From assembly GCA_937922005.1 (NCBI GenBank), contig CAKZWV010000042.1, positions 1 through 59,556 of the forward strand: a stretch of DNA of 59,556 bases, in the 5' to 3' direction. Source of the DNA: an uncultured Clostridia bacterium (GTDB lineage Bacteria; Bacillota; Clostridia; Saccharofermentanales; DTU023). The notes under the pieces are model-generated. The model had not been told where the DNA came from. It made no database searches and worked only from the letters and a program-made list of their open reading frames with translations. The translations under genes were made by a program, and so were the position numbers. Position 1 is the stretch's first letter. Each line of letters opens with the position of its first letter. This document shows, in pieces, positions 24,712 to 33,463 of this stretch.

Positions 24712-26523
24712 CTACTTTTCTAGCGTCCCTACCAAATGATGAGGGATCAGGGCTCCTACGCTTTCCCGGATTTCTCTTTGCAAGGATTCATATTGCTGCT
24801 TGGCTTCCTCCTCCGGAATCGTCTTGTAGCGGGCAATCTTTTCTTTGACGGCCAGGTCATTGAGTTTGCTAAAGTCTGCTCCCTCAGCCAAGGCTTGAAT
24901 CCCTTCCTCGTGGAGTTCCATAATGAGGCTTAACAGATAATACTGCTTTTCAATGGACGTATAGGTATCCGCCTCGTCAAAAGAGTTTTGCTGGAGAAAA
25001 TCTTCCCGCACGCTCCGTGCTGATTCCAGTTTTAGCTGGTCTTGAGAAGAAAGAGAGTCAATACCGACCAAACGGACGATTTCCTGAAGTTCAGATTCCT
25101 CTTGGAGGAGGGCCATGGCGGTTTTCCGGTGTCTAGAGAAGTCCGGAGAGATTTGCTCATCTAAGAAGCGGTCCATTTTTGTCGCATAAAGGGAATAAGA
25201 AGTAAGCCAGTTGATGGCCGGGAAGTGGCGTTGGTAGGCCAGGGCAGAATCTAAGGCCCAGAAGACCTGAACAATCCGCAAGGTGGCTTGGGCTACTGGG
25301 TCGGACAAGTCACCTCCTGGAGGCGAAACGGCCCCAATAGCGGTCAGGTAACCCTTCCTCGCCTGGGTTCCCAGGCACTGGACCACTCCGGCCCGCTCGT
25401 AGAACTGGGCCAGGCGGGAACCCAGATAGGCAGGATAACCCTCTTCCCCTGGCATTTCCTCCAAGCGTCCGGACATCTCGCGGAGGGCCTCAGCCCAGCG
25501 AGAGGTCGAGTCAGCCATGATGGACACAGAATAGCCCATATCCCGGAAATACTCTGCAATGGTAATGCCCGTATAAATGGAGGCCTCCCGGGCCGCCACA
25601 GGCATATCGGAAGTATTGGCAATGAGGATGGTCCGCTCCATCAAGGGACGCTGGCTCTTCGGGTCGAGCAATTCAGGGAACTCGTTCAAAACGTCAGTCA
25701 TCTCGTTGCCCCGCTCCCCGCAGCCGATGTAGACGACGACATCAGCCTCGGCCCATTTAGCTAGCTGATGCTGGATGACCGTTTTTCCACTACCAAAGGG
25801 GCCTGGAACCGATGCCGTTCCCCCCTTAGCCACCGGGAAGAAGGTATCGACCACCCGCTGCCCCGTGATCATGAGGCGATCGGGAGAGAATTTCTGCTGG
25901 TAGGGACGACCCACCCGGACCGGCCACTTCTGCATGAGGGTCACCGGATACTCCGTCCCCTTGCTATCCTTCACTTTGGCAAAGACATCGGTCACCGTAT
26001 AGTCACCGCTCTTGATGGAAGTAATGGTAAATAGGCCATCATCTTTGCCCAGGGTGGGAGGAACCATGATCTTATGGTTAACAATCGAAGTCTCTTGGAC
26101 CTCACCCAGGATGTCTCCCCTTCCCACCTTGTCGCCGACTTTGGCTGTGGCCTTAAAGGACCACTTTTTCTTCCGGGCAAGAGCCGGTGCCATAGCACCA
26201 CGGGCAATATTGTTTCCCGTCTGCTTTACCAGCTCCGTCAGTGGCCGCTGAATTCCATCAAATATTCCCCCGATGAGTCCAGGCCCCAGCTCTACCGACA
26301 AGGGTTCTCCTGTGGAGACCACATCTTCCCCAGGCCCCAGGCCTGCTGTCTCTTCATAAACCTGGATGGAGGCCAAATCCCCGTGCATTTCAATAATTTC
26401 GCCAATTAACTTCTGTGATGAGACCCTGGCCACATCAAACATATTGGCGTCTCTCATGCCCGAGGCGACGACCAAGGGGCCGGATACTTTTACGATCTTG
26501 CCCGTCTTTGCTTCTTTTCCCAT
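24712..26523 (-). CDS. atpA: V-type ATP synthase subunit A
   Basis: Catalytic subunit of V1. The 603-residue protein has the N-terminal barrel (TGKIVKVSGPLVVASGM), the A-type insertion, the Walker A loop VPGPFGSGKTVIQHQLAKW, YIGCGERGNEMTDVL with the catalytic Glu, SIMADSTSRWAEALREMSGR (Walker B region) and EEGYPAYLGSRLAQFYERAG. I chose the ATG at 26523 because GAAAGGAAAG precedes it by eight bases and MGKEAKTGKIVKV matches the family start; the longer ORF runs into the intergenic space. A motif copy lies at 26259-26268. Confidence 0.97.
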   Translation of the reverse strand: MGKEAKTGKIVKVSGPLVVASGMRDANMFDVARVSSQKLIGEIIEMHGDLASIQVYEETAGLGPGEDVVSTGEPLSVELGPGLIGGIFDGIQRPLTELVKQTGNNIARGAMAPALARKKKWSFKATAKVGDKVGRGDILGEVQETSIVNHKIMVPPTLGKDDGLFTITSIKSGDYTVTDVFAKVKDSKGTEYPVTLMQKWPVRVGRPYQQKFSPDRLMITGQRVVDTFFPVAKGGTASVPGPFGSGKTVIQHQLAKWAEADVVVYIGCGERGNEMTDVLNEFPELLDPKSQRPLMERTILIANTSDMPVAAREASIYTGITIAEYFRDMGYSVSIMADSTSRWAEALREMSGRLEEMPGEEGYPAYLGSRLAQFYERAGVVQCLGTQARKGYLTAIGAVSPPGGDLSDPVAQATLRIVQVFWALDSALAYQRHFPAINWLTSYSLYATKMDRFLDEQISPDFSRHRKTAMALLQEESELQEIVRLVGIDSLSSQDQLKLESARSVREDFLQQNSFDEADTYTSIEKQYYLLSLIMELHEEGIQALAEGADFSKLNDLAVKEKIARYKTIPEEEAKQQYESLQREIRESVGALIPHHLVGTLEK

Positions 26524-26626
26524 AGCTTCTTTCCTTTCCATCTTGTCCTGGTCCCCCAGGTGTGAGGACCTCCTCGGTCTCCAGGGGCCGCTGCCCACAC
26601 TCACTTAGGGAGACGACTTCTCGTCC

Positions 26627-26977
26627 CTAAAATTTCCCTAAAATATCAATGCCCGTCGCCGTTCTCGCACTATCTCGCAAGATCTGGTATCCGATACTCG
26701 CCTCCCTGGTCTCTCCTTCCTCTCGAGCAGAAGGGAGGACAATGACGGAGGGAAGGGGCTTCGTCTGGTAGGCCGTCACCAGGTTGGGATTGGCCCGAAC
26801 CAGGTTTTCTGTCACCAAAATGACAGCATAATCTTCCTCAGCCAGCTGAGCTAAACGGCGTTCCGCCTCCTCGGGATCCGATACCGCTAGGCGCTCAATC
26901 CCGAAGGCCCCATAGACTCGGATCTCTTCCGCAGGCCCCAGGATCGCCATCTTCATTTTTTTCTTTTCTTCTTCCAC
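26627..26977 (-). CDS. atpF: V-type ATP synthase subunit F
   Basis: Small 116-residue stalk subunit (equivalent of NtpG in Enterococcus), which binds subunit D and tunes coupling. The Rossmann-like sequence MKMAILGPAEEIRVYGAFGI, the acidic middle YAVILVTENL and PSVIVLPSAREE are typical. Start is GTG at 26977 behind GAGAGGG; the dispersed motif GGAATATTTG sits between the ribosome site and the start codon. Position between atpC and atpA agrees with the ntp gene order. Confidence 0.9.
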   Translation of the reverse strand: MEEEKKKMKMAILGPAEEIRVYGAFGIERLAVSDPEEAERRLAQLAEEDYAVILVTENLVRANPNLVTAYQTKPLPSVIVLPSAREEGETREASIGYQILRDSARTATGIDILGKF

Positions 26978-27116
26978 AAATATTCCCTCTCGCTTCGTAT
27001 CCCTAGCGTCGCCGCTAGCCTTCGTCTATCTTGCTATCTGCCAGTGCTGCTCCTCAGAGCAGGGGAGCAATGCTATGTTTAGGCTTTCCCTAAGTTCAGC
27101 CCTTGCACGCTTCTTC

Positions 27117-28271
27117 TTAGCGCTGTTCTTTATAGCAGGGGCGCAGCAACTTCTTGACTTCTTCCCGATCCAGGTGGTTACGTACGGCAGCCAAGATGAG
27201 CTGTAAGTTTTTGCGCTCCATAGCCCGGTAGGCGAAGTAAGAAAAGGCCTTTTCAGCCGTCCCCGGTCGGAGGCTGGCCTCCTCCAAATATCTACCACGA
27301 ATCTGATCGAAATAAGCAGAATATTGCCGGGCCGCATCGGATCCAGCAAAGCTAATTAGCTGAGCTAACTGGTAGCTCTCCTCTTCATTCAAATAGGGGG
27401 AAGTCAACTTCAAGGGGGAGACCACCTTATGGTGATCGGCTTCATGCTGGTCCGCTTTTTCGACCAGCTTGCTTTCTTCCTGAGAAGGCTGACTAGCCAA
27501 GGCTGTCAAAGCCCCCTCATAGGTGCTTTGCGAGATCCCCCCTCCTACTAGGTAGGCCTCCCGGAAGACCTCTGGGGCCAGACCCAATTTTTTCGTCCGA
27601 AGGAGGATGCCCAGATTCACCTGATCGATGGCCAAGGCCCCATAGGCCTGGAGCCATGGATTCTTGCTTTCTTTCAAAAGACTCCGATAACGGGCAAAAT
27701 ACGCCTGGTCCACAGCGGTCCCCAGGCTACTGACTTCCTGGGTATCCCGGTAATCTTGCAGGGCCTTGGCAATAGCTTTGTCAACCCAGTCGGGACCAAG
27801 TTCCCCCCCTAGAGGCGCTGCCGCCGGTCCTGGGGTCATGCTCCCACTCAGCTCCTGAGTCTTCTTCTCAATCTTCTTCTGGAGCTCCGTCGGTGTGTGG
27901 AAATAGGGCCCCAGGAACTGGCGATCCCCCTCTTCGGCCGTCAGATTCTTCATCAGATAGGCCTTCAGGGACCGACGAAGGTTATGCCCCTCATTGAGTT
28001 CAACTGCGAAGAGGGGGTAGAGGGCCTCCGGGGCCAGTTTGCGGAGAAGGGCAGCGTCAGCCTCCCGGGCCTCTCGCAGCGCCTCTTCCATGGTCTCTCC
28101 CCTATATTGGCTGCTAATCTGGTGGAGGAGGTCTTCCTCGGTCTGCACCTGGAAGAGGTCTTCGATAGTCCGCCGGGCCAGGAGTTTTTCCTCCCGTACG
28201 GCCAAAACCCCGCTAGCATAGCGCCAAGAGCCAATCTTTTGATTGTGGAGAGGGTAAATCCGCTTTTCCAT
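27117..28271 (-). CDS. atpC: V-type ATP synthase subunit C
   Basis: Funnel-like subunit that joins the central shaft to the membrane c ring. The 384-residue protein is helical, with repeats of the family pattern: WRYASGVLAVREEKLL, LFAVELNEGHNLRRSLKAYL, VDQAYFARYRSLL, QVNLGILLRTKKLGL, FSYFAYRAMERKNLQLILA. Two low-complexity insertions (Pro/Gly/Ala near 145 and Glu/His/Ala near 275) are unusual. It starts one base after the atpE stop. Confidence 0.88.
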   Translation of the reverse strand: MEKRIYPLHNQKIGSWRYASGVLAVREEKLLARRTIEDLFQVQTEEDLLHQISSQYRGETMEEALREAREADAALLRKLAPEALYPLFAVELNEGHNLRRSLKAYLMKNLTAEEGDRQFLGPYFHTPTELQKKIEKKTQELSGSMTPGPAAAPLGGELGPDWVDKAIAKALQDYRDTQEVSSLGTAVDQAYFARYRSLLKESKNPWLQAYGALAIDQVNLGILLRTKKLGLAPEVFREAYLVGGGISQSTYEGALTALASQPSQEESKLVEKADQHEADHHKVVSPLKLTSPYLNEEESYQLAQLISFAGSDAARQYSAYFDQIRGRYLEEASLRPGTAEKAFSYFAYRAMERKNLQLILAAVRNHLDREEVKKLLRPCYKEQR

Positions 28272-28272
28272 C

Positions 28273-28848
28273 TTAACCCCCTTGACTAAAGAGGAGGTCA
28301 GCCGCCAGCTTGTCTAAGTCCCGTTTGAGATAGCGCACAGCCAGGTCATAAGTATAGTTATGACGTACCTCCCCCACTTCCAGGACGAGCCCGCCCGTAA
28401 TAGAGGGATCTCCCGGTCCTAAGACAAAGGAAGGCCCTAGCTTCTTGATAAGCTGATCCACCACATCCTTGTCTTTAGGGTTGGCAATGATCTTAGCCTC
28501 TTCGATCCCTGCATGCTGGACAATCTTTGTGTAAAGGTCTAGCTTTTCTCCTTGAGATTTTTCAACCAAGGCCTCAAGGGCTTGGCTAATCAGGCCATCA
28601 ATGGCCTTTTGCTTGAGATTGAGCTGGGCCTTTCTCTGTTCAGCTTCCGCTAGGGCCTGGCTCCGGCTATGAGCCTTTTGCTTCCAGTCCTCCGCTTGCT
28701 GGTGGGCCTGATCCAATATCCTAGCCGCCTCCTCTTGGGCCTGGGCTATTTGACTGTCTGCATAAGCCTGAGCCTGATCAATGAGGTTTTTGGCTTGATC
28801 GGCTGCCGTTTCTGTAATTATATCTTTAATTTCTTTTAAGCCATCCAT
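28273..28848 (-). CDS. atpE: V-type ATP synthase subunit E
   Basis: Peripheral-stalk subunit, 191 residues. The N-terminal half (ITETAADQAKNLIDQAQAYADSQ and onward) is an Ala/Gln/Glu-rich coiled coil that pairs with the small H/G subunit; the C-terminal half folds into the head that contacts subunit B (VQHAGIEEAKIIANPKDKD, GGLVLEVGEVRHNYTYD). Gene order and adjacency to atpC confirm the call. Confidence 0.9.
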   Translation of the reverse strand: MDGLKEIKDIITETAADQAKNLIDQAQAYADSQIAQAQEEAARILDQAHQQAEDWKQKAHSRSQALAEAEQRKAQLNLKQKAIDGLISQALEALVEKSQGEKLDLYTKIVQHAGIEEAKIIANPKDKDVVDQLIKKLGPSFVLGPGDPSITGGLVLEVGEVRHNYTYDLAVRYLKRDLDKLAADLLFSQGG

Positions 28849-28953
28849 ATTTTATATCCTTCGTGGTATCCCTCCCCTGCCTTCTGACCTTTGCCTAGGG
28901 CCTAGAAAACACTAGACTCCTAGAATTTCCTGACCTTGCAGGCCATCTTAGCC

Positions 28954-28991
28954 GGGCAGTCCTTAGGAGGGGCAGTCCCAAGGAGGGGCAG
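28954..28991. repeat. 16-bp tandem repeat, 2.4 copies
   Basis: GGGCAGTCCTTAGGAG (28954-28969) and GGGCAGTCCCAAGGAG (28970-28985) followed by GGGCAG, in the 226-bp gap between atpK and atpE. The gap contains no other recognisable element. Confidence 0.8.
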
Positions 28992-29074
28992 CTTGTGAAT
29001 CCTATTTTTCGGTGGTCCTATTGTTGTTAGTCCTATGTTGATGTTGGTTTCTTGTTGGTTCTTTTTCTATTAGC

Positions 29075-29557
29075 CTATTTGATGTTGAATACCAGCAATA
29101 AGGTGGCTAAGAGGGCCAAAATAGCATAGGTTTCAACCATGGCACCCATGACGAGACACTTAGTCTGCTGGTCTGGATCTTTGGCGACGAGAGCTACGCC
29201 AGCTTCGCAGGTCTTGCCCTGGGCGATAGCAGAATAGTAGCCAGCCAAGGCGATGGGTAGGGAAGCGAGGGCAAACATGAAGCCCAAGCGGAGATCCACC
29301 GGTCCCTGGCCACCCAGGATCCCGGACTTCCAAAGGATTAGGAAGAAAGAAACCAGGCCATAGATGCCTTGCGTGCCAGGTAGGGCTTGGAGGATCAGCA
29401 ATTTCCCGTATTTTTCCGGGTCTTCAGCAATAACCCCAGAGGCAGCTTCGCCGACCGCTCCGACGGCCTTCGCAGAGCCAATTCCAGGCAAGGCAGCCGC
29501 AAAGGCAGCTCCAAAAACAGTTAACGCAGTTCCATAAACGAGTGACATGTCCGACAT
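29075..29557 (-). CDS. atpK: V-type ATP synthase subunit K (rotor-ring proteolipid), sodium-type
   Basis: A 160-residue proteolipid with four membrane helices arranged as two related hairpins; its ring carries ions through the membrane. The residues known to hold sodium in Enterococcus hirae NtpK are all visible: LPGTQGIYG in helix 2 (Leu, Thr, Gln), the Gln of SAIAQGK in helix 3, and the Glu of MVETYAIL in helix 4. The first hairpin lacks its own Glu, as in NtpK. Sodium specificity is therefore a strong inference. It has a good AAAGGAG site and its own upstream gap with a weak terminator. Confidence 0.94.
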   Translation of the reverse strand: MSDMSLVYGTALTVFGAAFAAALPGIGSAKAVGAVGEAASGVIAEDPEKYGKLLILQALPGTQGIYGLVSFFLILWKSGILGGQGPVDLRLGFMFALASLPIALAGYYSAIAQGKTCEAGVALVAKDPDQQTKCLVMGAMVETYAILALLATLLLVFNIK

Positions 29558-29596
29558 AGTAAAAACTCCTTTGTTCTTGAGTATTTGTAATATAAA

Positions 29597-29618
29597 TAAA
29601 AAAATCTTACGAAAGATT
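29597..29618 (-). terminator. Weak terminator between atpI and atpK
   Basis: Minus strand AATCTT (29613-29618) and AAGATT (29603-29608) form a short stem followed by seven T. It lies between two genes of one operon, so it may trim read-through. The rest of this 184-bp gap is palindrome-rich (two CTAGC blocks and GAAGGTG/CACCTTC at 29720-29736). Confidence 0.4.
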
Positions 29619-29741
29619 CAAAAATTGTAAATGTTGCAGGTGGGGCGCTAGCTTTCGGGCTTGCCCAAGGAGTCCAGCTTTTCCGGAATTCCGGGCCGCT
29701 AGCTTGCGGGACTGATGGGAAGGTGCTCCACCTTCTCCAAG

Positions 29742-31862
29742 CTATTGCGGGTAGCGGCGCTCTACCTCTTCTAGGGGGGTGTATTTGGTTTCGAGTTGGA
29801 GGGGTTTAAAGAATTTGCCCCCGCTCTCAAAGAAGCGGCCAAAGAACTCCACGTACTGGAGACGGGAGGAGTGGACGTAGGCTGAAAGAGCAGAGAGAAG
29901 GAAATTCATTAGGTGGCCAAGGACCCCAATGGTGAGATAGGCCAGGACTCGGGCAATCCCGTGACTGCCTACCATCACGCAAAGCTGGTTGACGACAAGG
30001 GCGAGTACGGAGGTACTCAGGACCAGGGCCAAAATTCTCGTGTAAGAAAAAATATCTCCAACGAAGGAAGAAATGTTGTAAAGCGACGTGATGCCTCCAA
30101 AGATCTTCCCAAAAATATTCTTTTTATCCCGGCCTCCGGTTAGGAGGATCACTACGGCCCCGGCCATGGCTGCGTAAGAGCCAAAGGGCTTCCAGGCCGC
30201 TGGCAGGGAGGGTTGCATGGAAGAGCCCGCAAGGAGCATTACACCCACGCCGCCGATGATCATAAACCAAGGAACATTATCTAATATGGCATCCCAGACT
30301 TTGCCTCGGTGAATGAGATTGGCCATGTTAATGGCCATCCCAGCAAAGAGGTGGATGACCCCAAAGATCATGGACCAGATCATAAGAAGCATGGGGTCCG
30401 ACATGGGGTCAAACCAAAGGCAAGGGAAACGATATTGGCCATTCGTAATACTTGTGACCAAATCGCCAAAAAAGCCTCCAAAAACAAAGCCCCAAATAAT
30501 CGAGGAGATGCCCGTTGCCACAAACATTTTTGCCATGGCAAGCCCCTCCCCTCTCAGGGGCTTTTTCTTGAGTAAATACCAGCAAAGTAGGGTTAAAAGG
30601 ATCCCATAGCCCACATCCGACAGCATCATACCAAAGAAGGTACAAGCAAAAAGACTCACAGCCGGGGTAGGATCCCATTCTTGGGTGTTGGGGGCACTAA
30701 AGCCTCGCAGAATGGTCTCAAAGAGTCGACTAAAGGGACCATTTTTTAGAGCTACTGGATAATCGGCATCCCTGGGCACATCTTGGAGATCAACATAGAC
30801 CGTAAAGCGTTTTTCAAGTTCATCTTTCAGGTCCGGACCCGCCTCTGCAGGGACCCAACCTTGGAGGGAAAAGGCATAAATGGACCGGTCGACCTGTTGG
30901 GCAGCCTCCGACCGGGCCTCTCGGATCCGGGCATAGTCAGCCAGGCCCATGAGGTCTGCACTTTTCTTAGCCAGGGCCTGGAGACCCTCATCAATCCGAG
31001 TGAGTTCTTGGTCCCAAGCGGCCAGATCTCCCTGGACCTGGTCCAAAATCTTCCTGGCCGGGCCCGCATGGTGGCGAGGATCTGGGATCACCGCAGGACT
31101 CTTGCGAATCACATCCATGAGATAGGGAAATTCCCCCTTCAGGCTGGTTGCCATGAAAAAGGTCGATGTTTCACCCCGGTCAGACTGGGTCTGCCCTAAG
31201 ACTTCGAGGTGGTAAGGAAAATCCAAACCTTCCGCCAAGTTGGCCTGTAGGAGCTCCCAACGATCCTCTTGGTCGATCCGAGCGACCAGAGAAGCCGTGG
31301 ACTCGGTCTGCAAATTCGACAGATCCACCTCATAGGGACGCCAGGCTTCTAGAGATCGGAAAAACTCTTGGTTTTGATTGCGTTTCATGAGGATCTTTTC
31401 CTCTTGAGCCAGCAAATCCTCCCCTTGCTCCAGGGCTGCCACCGCCTCCTCTTCCTTGGGAATCCGGTGGAAAAAAGCCTGAACGGTCTCGTAATCGCTG
31501 GAGAAGGAGTATGTGTCTTTGTAACGCCGACGCAGTTCTTGGATCAAGGCATTGGACCGGTCATAGAGATCGGCCCAACGTTGACGCTCTTGGTCCAGGT
31601 TAGCTTCCTCCTCTTGCACCGCAGCGGGTAGGGCCCTAGCAGATGACCCCCCAGTAGATGAAGCTTCAACAGCCAAAGGCTCACCAGTGGCTTCTTTGCC
31701 CGAGCTTCCTCGATCCTGATCAGACTCCTCTTCCTCATCGAGACCGGCCACTTGGGTATCGATGAGCTGGACCAGGCCCCTCTGCTGAAGGTAGGATAAG
31801 ATGGGCTCTCTCTCCTCAATAGAACCCAGGAGAGAAATCTTTTGCATTTTAACGATGGACAA
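29742..31862 (-). CDS. atpI: V-type ATP synthase subunit I
   Basis: Membrane stator subunit that forms the ion half-channels against the K ring, 706 residues. The N-terminal half is cytoplasmic and helical; about residues 45-90 are an acidic Ser/Gly/Ala-rich insertion. From about residue 400 there are seven to eight membrane helices (TPAVSLFACTFFGMMLSDVG, GILLTLLCWYLL, FSYTRILALVLSTSVLALVV and others). Start is TTG at 31862: the resulting MSIVKMQKISLLGS matches the usual family start, and the gene then overlaps atpH by 14 bases. Confidence 0.92.
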   Translation of the reverse strand: MSIVKMQKISLLGSIEEREPILSYLQQRGLVQLIDTQVAGLDEEEESDQDRGSSGKEATGEPLAVEASSTGGSSARALPAAVQEEEANLDQERQRWADLYDRSNALIQELRRRYKDTYSFSSDYETVQAFFHRIPKEEEAVAALEQGEDLLAQEEKILMKRNQNQEFFRSLEAWRPYEVDLSNLQTESTASLVARIDQEDRWELLQANLAEGLDFPYHLEVLGQTQSDRGETSTFFMATSLKGEFPYLMDVIRKSPAVIPDPRHHAGPARKILDQVQGDLAAWDQELTRIDEGLQALAKKSADLMGLADYARIREARSEAAQQVDRSIYAFSLQGWVPAEAGPDLKDELEKRFTVYVDLQDVPRDADYPVALKNGPFSRLFETILRGFSAPNTQEWDPTPAVSLFACTFFGMMLSDVGYGILLTLLCWYLLKKKPLRGEGLAMAKMFVATGISSIIWGFVFGGFFGDLVTSITNGQYRFPCLWFDPMSDPMLLMIWSMIFGVIHLFAGMAINMANLIHRGKVWDAILDNVPWFMIIGGVGVMLLAGSSMQPSLPAAWKPFGSYAAMAGAVVILLTGGRDKKNIFGKIFGGITSLYNISSFVGDIFSYTRILALVLSTSVLALVVNQLCVMVGSHGIARVLAYLTIGVLGHLMNFLLSALSAYVHSSRLQYVEFFGRFFESGGKFFKPLQLETKYTPLEEVERRYPQ

Positions 31863-32160
31863 GTTCTTCTATGATCCTTTCCTGAAGTTTTTGCAAACAG
31901 ACAGTCTTGGCCTTCGCATCCAACTTAGGGGCTTTGACTGCCGCATCTACATGTTCCAAAACCTTGGCGCTATCCGCCTTGGCTTCCGTCTCTGCTTGGG
32001 CTAGGAAAGACGCCGCCTGGGTCTGTGCCTCAGCAAGGATTTCACGCCCCCGCTTCCGGGACTGATCCTTGATCGTGGCGGCCTCCTGCTCTGCCGATTC
32101 TAAGGCCTCCTTCGCCTCCTGTTCACATTGACGGATGGAAGCTAAGAGATCTTCAGCCAT
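31849..32160 (-). CDS. atpH: V-type ATP synthase subunit H/G (peripheral stalk)
   Basis: A 103-residue, almost wholly helical protein rich in Ala, Glu, Gln and Lys (CEQEAKEALESAEQEAATIK), fitting the small partner of subunit E in the peripheral stalk. It is the first gene of the V-ATPase operon (the NtpF position) and overlaps atpI by 14 bases, suggesting translational coupling. AAGGAGG precedes the ATG. Confidence 0.85.
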   Translation of the reverse strand: MAEDLLASIRQCEQEAKEALESAEQEAATIKDQSRKRGREILAEAQTQAASFLAQAETEAKADSAKVLEHVDAAVKAPKLDAKAKTVCLQKLQERIIEELVHR

Positions 32161-32519
32161 CCTTGCCCTCCTTTCTAGGAGTTCACCTAGGACCTACAAA
32201 TAATCCAGTCCCAGGTCACTCCTTAGGCCCTTTTCCCGGCTGGCAGCCGGCTTCTTGGGACCAGTGCACGCTGTTTATACCCATTCAGTCTACCATAGAA
32301 TCCCTAGGAATCTCAAATCAAGATAAAGGGAAAAAGTCAGCTGACAAGGGCAGGAGGCAGGGAATATTTGACCAAAAGAGAGTGATTCACTATAATTAAA
32401 ATATTATTACCTGTGATATAGAACTCTATCCGCCGCAAGTAGTGGCGAAAGATCGGACTCCTCCCTCGGGACACGGCCGTCTTTCGTCGTCGGGGGATAA
32501 GATAAGTGAGGAATCCACG
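32161..32519. other. Divergent intergenic region between the V-ATPase operon and a plus-strand gene
   Basis: This 359-bp gap must hold the V-ATPase promoter (minus) and the promoter of the Yip1-like gene (plus). It holds two copies of the GGANTATTTG motif (32197-32206 minus, 32361-32370 plus). A hairpin CGGCTGGCAGCCGG-type element lies at about 32238. A tentative V-ATPase promoter is minus TTGATT, 18 bp, TATGGT near 32288-32317. Confidence 0.5.
32368..32396 (+). promoter_or_regulatory. Promoter of the Yip1-like gene
   Basis: TTGACC (32368-32373), 17 bp, TATAAT (32391-32396). The -35 begins with the last three bases of a GGAATATTTG motif copy. Predicted leader about 115 nt. Confidence 0.7.
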
Positions 32520-33329
32520 ATGTCGATGCACTTTCAGGGGACCCGGTCGCAACAGCGAGGGCCCATTCCCAACCAAACGAATCCAGGGCCTCGTCCGGGC
32601 AATCGAACCGGAATGCGTCCTAACCCAGGCCCGGGACGTGGGGAACCAGGACCCAGACCCCAAGGACCCGCCCCCCAAGGGCCAAATCAGAGCAATTTTT
32701 CTTTTTTATGGGAAGATCTTCGCAACATTACGAAGGGCTTTTTTTCTTCCCGCCCGCTACGGGCCTTTGAAAATCGTACCAAAATTGGGACTTATCTAGT
32801 CTTGGCTCTGGTGAATATTCTAATTTATGGTATCGTCCAGGCCAGTCTTTCTTATAATTATATTACCAGTGACGCCATCGTGGCGAAGGCTAAGGAGCAA
32901 TCCTTACTTTTGCCCAAACCTACCTTCGGACAGGTAGCTGCCACTTTTGGGGTCAATAGTCTGGCCCAGATCATCAATTTTGTGGTCATCATCCTTCTTT
33001 GCTTCATTTTCACCCAGATTGTCAGTAAGAAGCCGGAGGTCCCCTTCTTTGGGATCTATCTCATTGGTATTGCTAGTTTCCCTTATACTTTGCTTTTGAT
33101 TTTGGTGGGGATTTTGGGGATTTTTATCCCTGGTTTTGCCATACAGATGTTGGTGATCCCCCACATGGTCTTTTTATTGACCCTTTACTTGGCTTTTAAA
33201 TATTTGCACGACTCCCGTAATATCGGATCGGCCGATGCCTACTGGCTGTTCATTCTTCTTTTTACAGCCTCACGAGTCGTCTTGTATTACTTCCCTTCGC
33301 TCTTCCAGCAGCTGCCTGGCGGGAATTAG
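32520..33329 (+). CDS. Yip1-like multipass membrane protein
   Basis: A 269-residue membrane protein of unknown function. Residues about 1-60 are Gly/Pro/Arg/Asn/Gln-rich and disordered (RPGNRTGMRPNPGPGRGEPG). A short amphipathic stretch (WEDLRNITKGFFSSRPLRAF) precedes five membrane helices, including IGTYLVLALVNILIYGIVQA, AQIINFVVIILLCFIFTQI, FPYTLLLILVGILGIFIPG, MLVIPHMVFLLTLYLAFKYL and a last helix. The layout resembles Yip1/YIP1-domain proteins of Bacillota. Start at 32520 follows GAGGA; upstream in-frame codons lack a site. It is transcribed away from the V-ATPase operon. Confidence 0.65.
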   Translation: MSMHFQGTRSQQRGPIPNQTNPGPRPGNRTGMRPNPGPGRGEPGPRPQGPAPQGPNQSNFSFLWEDLRNITKGFFSSRPLRAFENRTKIGTYLVLALVNILIYGIVQASLSYNYITSDAIVAKAKEQSLLLPKPTFGQVAATFGVNSLAQIINFVVIILLCFIFTQIVSKKPEVPFFGIYLIGIASFPYTLLLILVGILGIFIPGFAIQMLVIPHMVFLLTLYLAFKYLHDSRNIGSADAYWLFILLFTASRVVLYYFPSLFQQLPGGN

Positions 33330-33463
33330 GAAATGACTTAGAGAATAGCTTTAAACATTTTGTGCTTATTTCTATATATTAGATAGAGTATTTTGCAATT
33401 TATTGAGTTTTCGAATTTATTCAAATTATTTAAATTTTAGTTCATTAGTTTAAAGGATCTACT

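Noticed and set aside
28954..28991. CRISPR-like array between atpK and atpE
   Set aside because: The units are 16 bp with no spacers; it is a simple tandem repeat.
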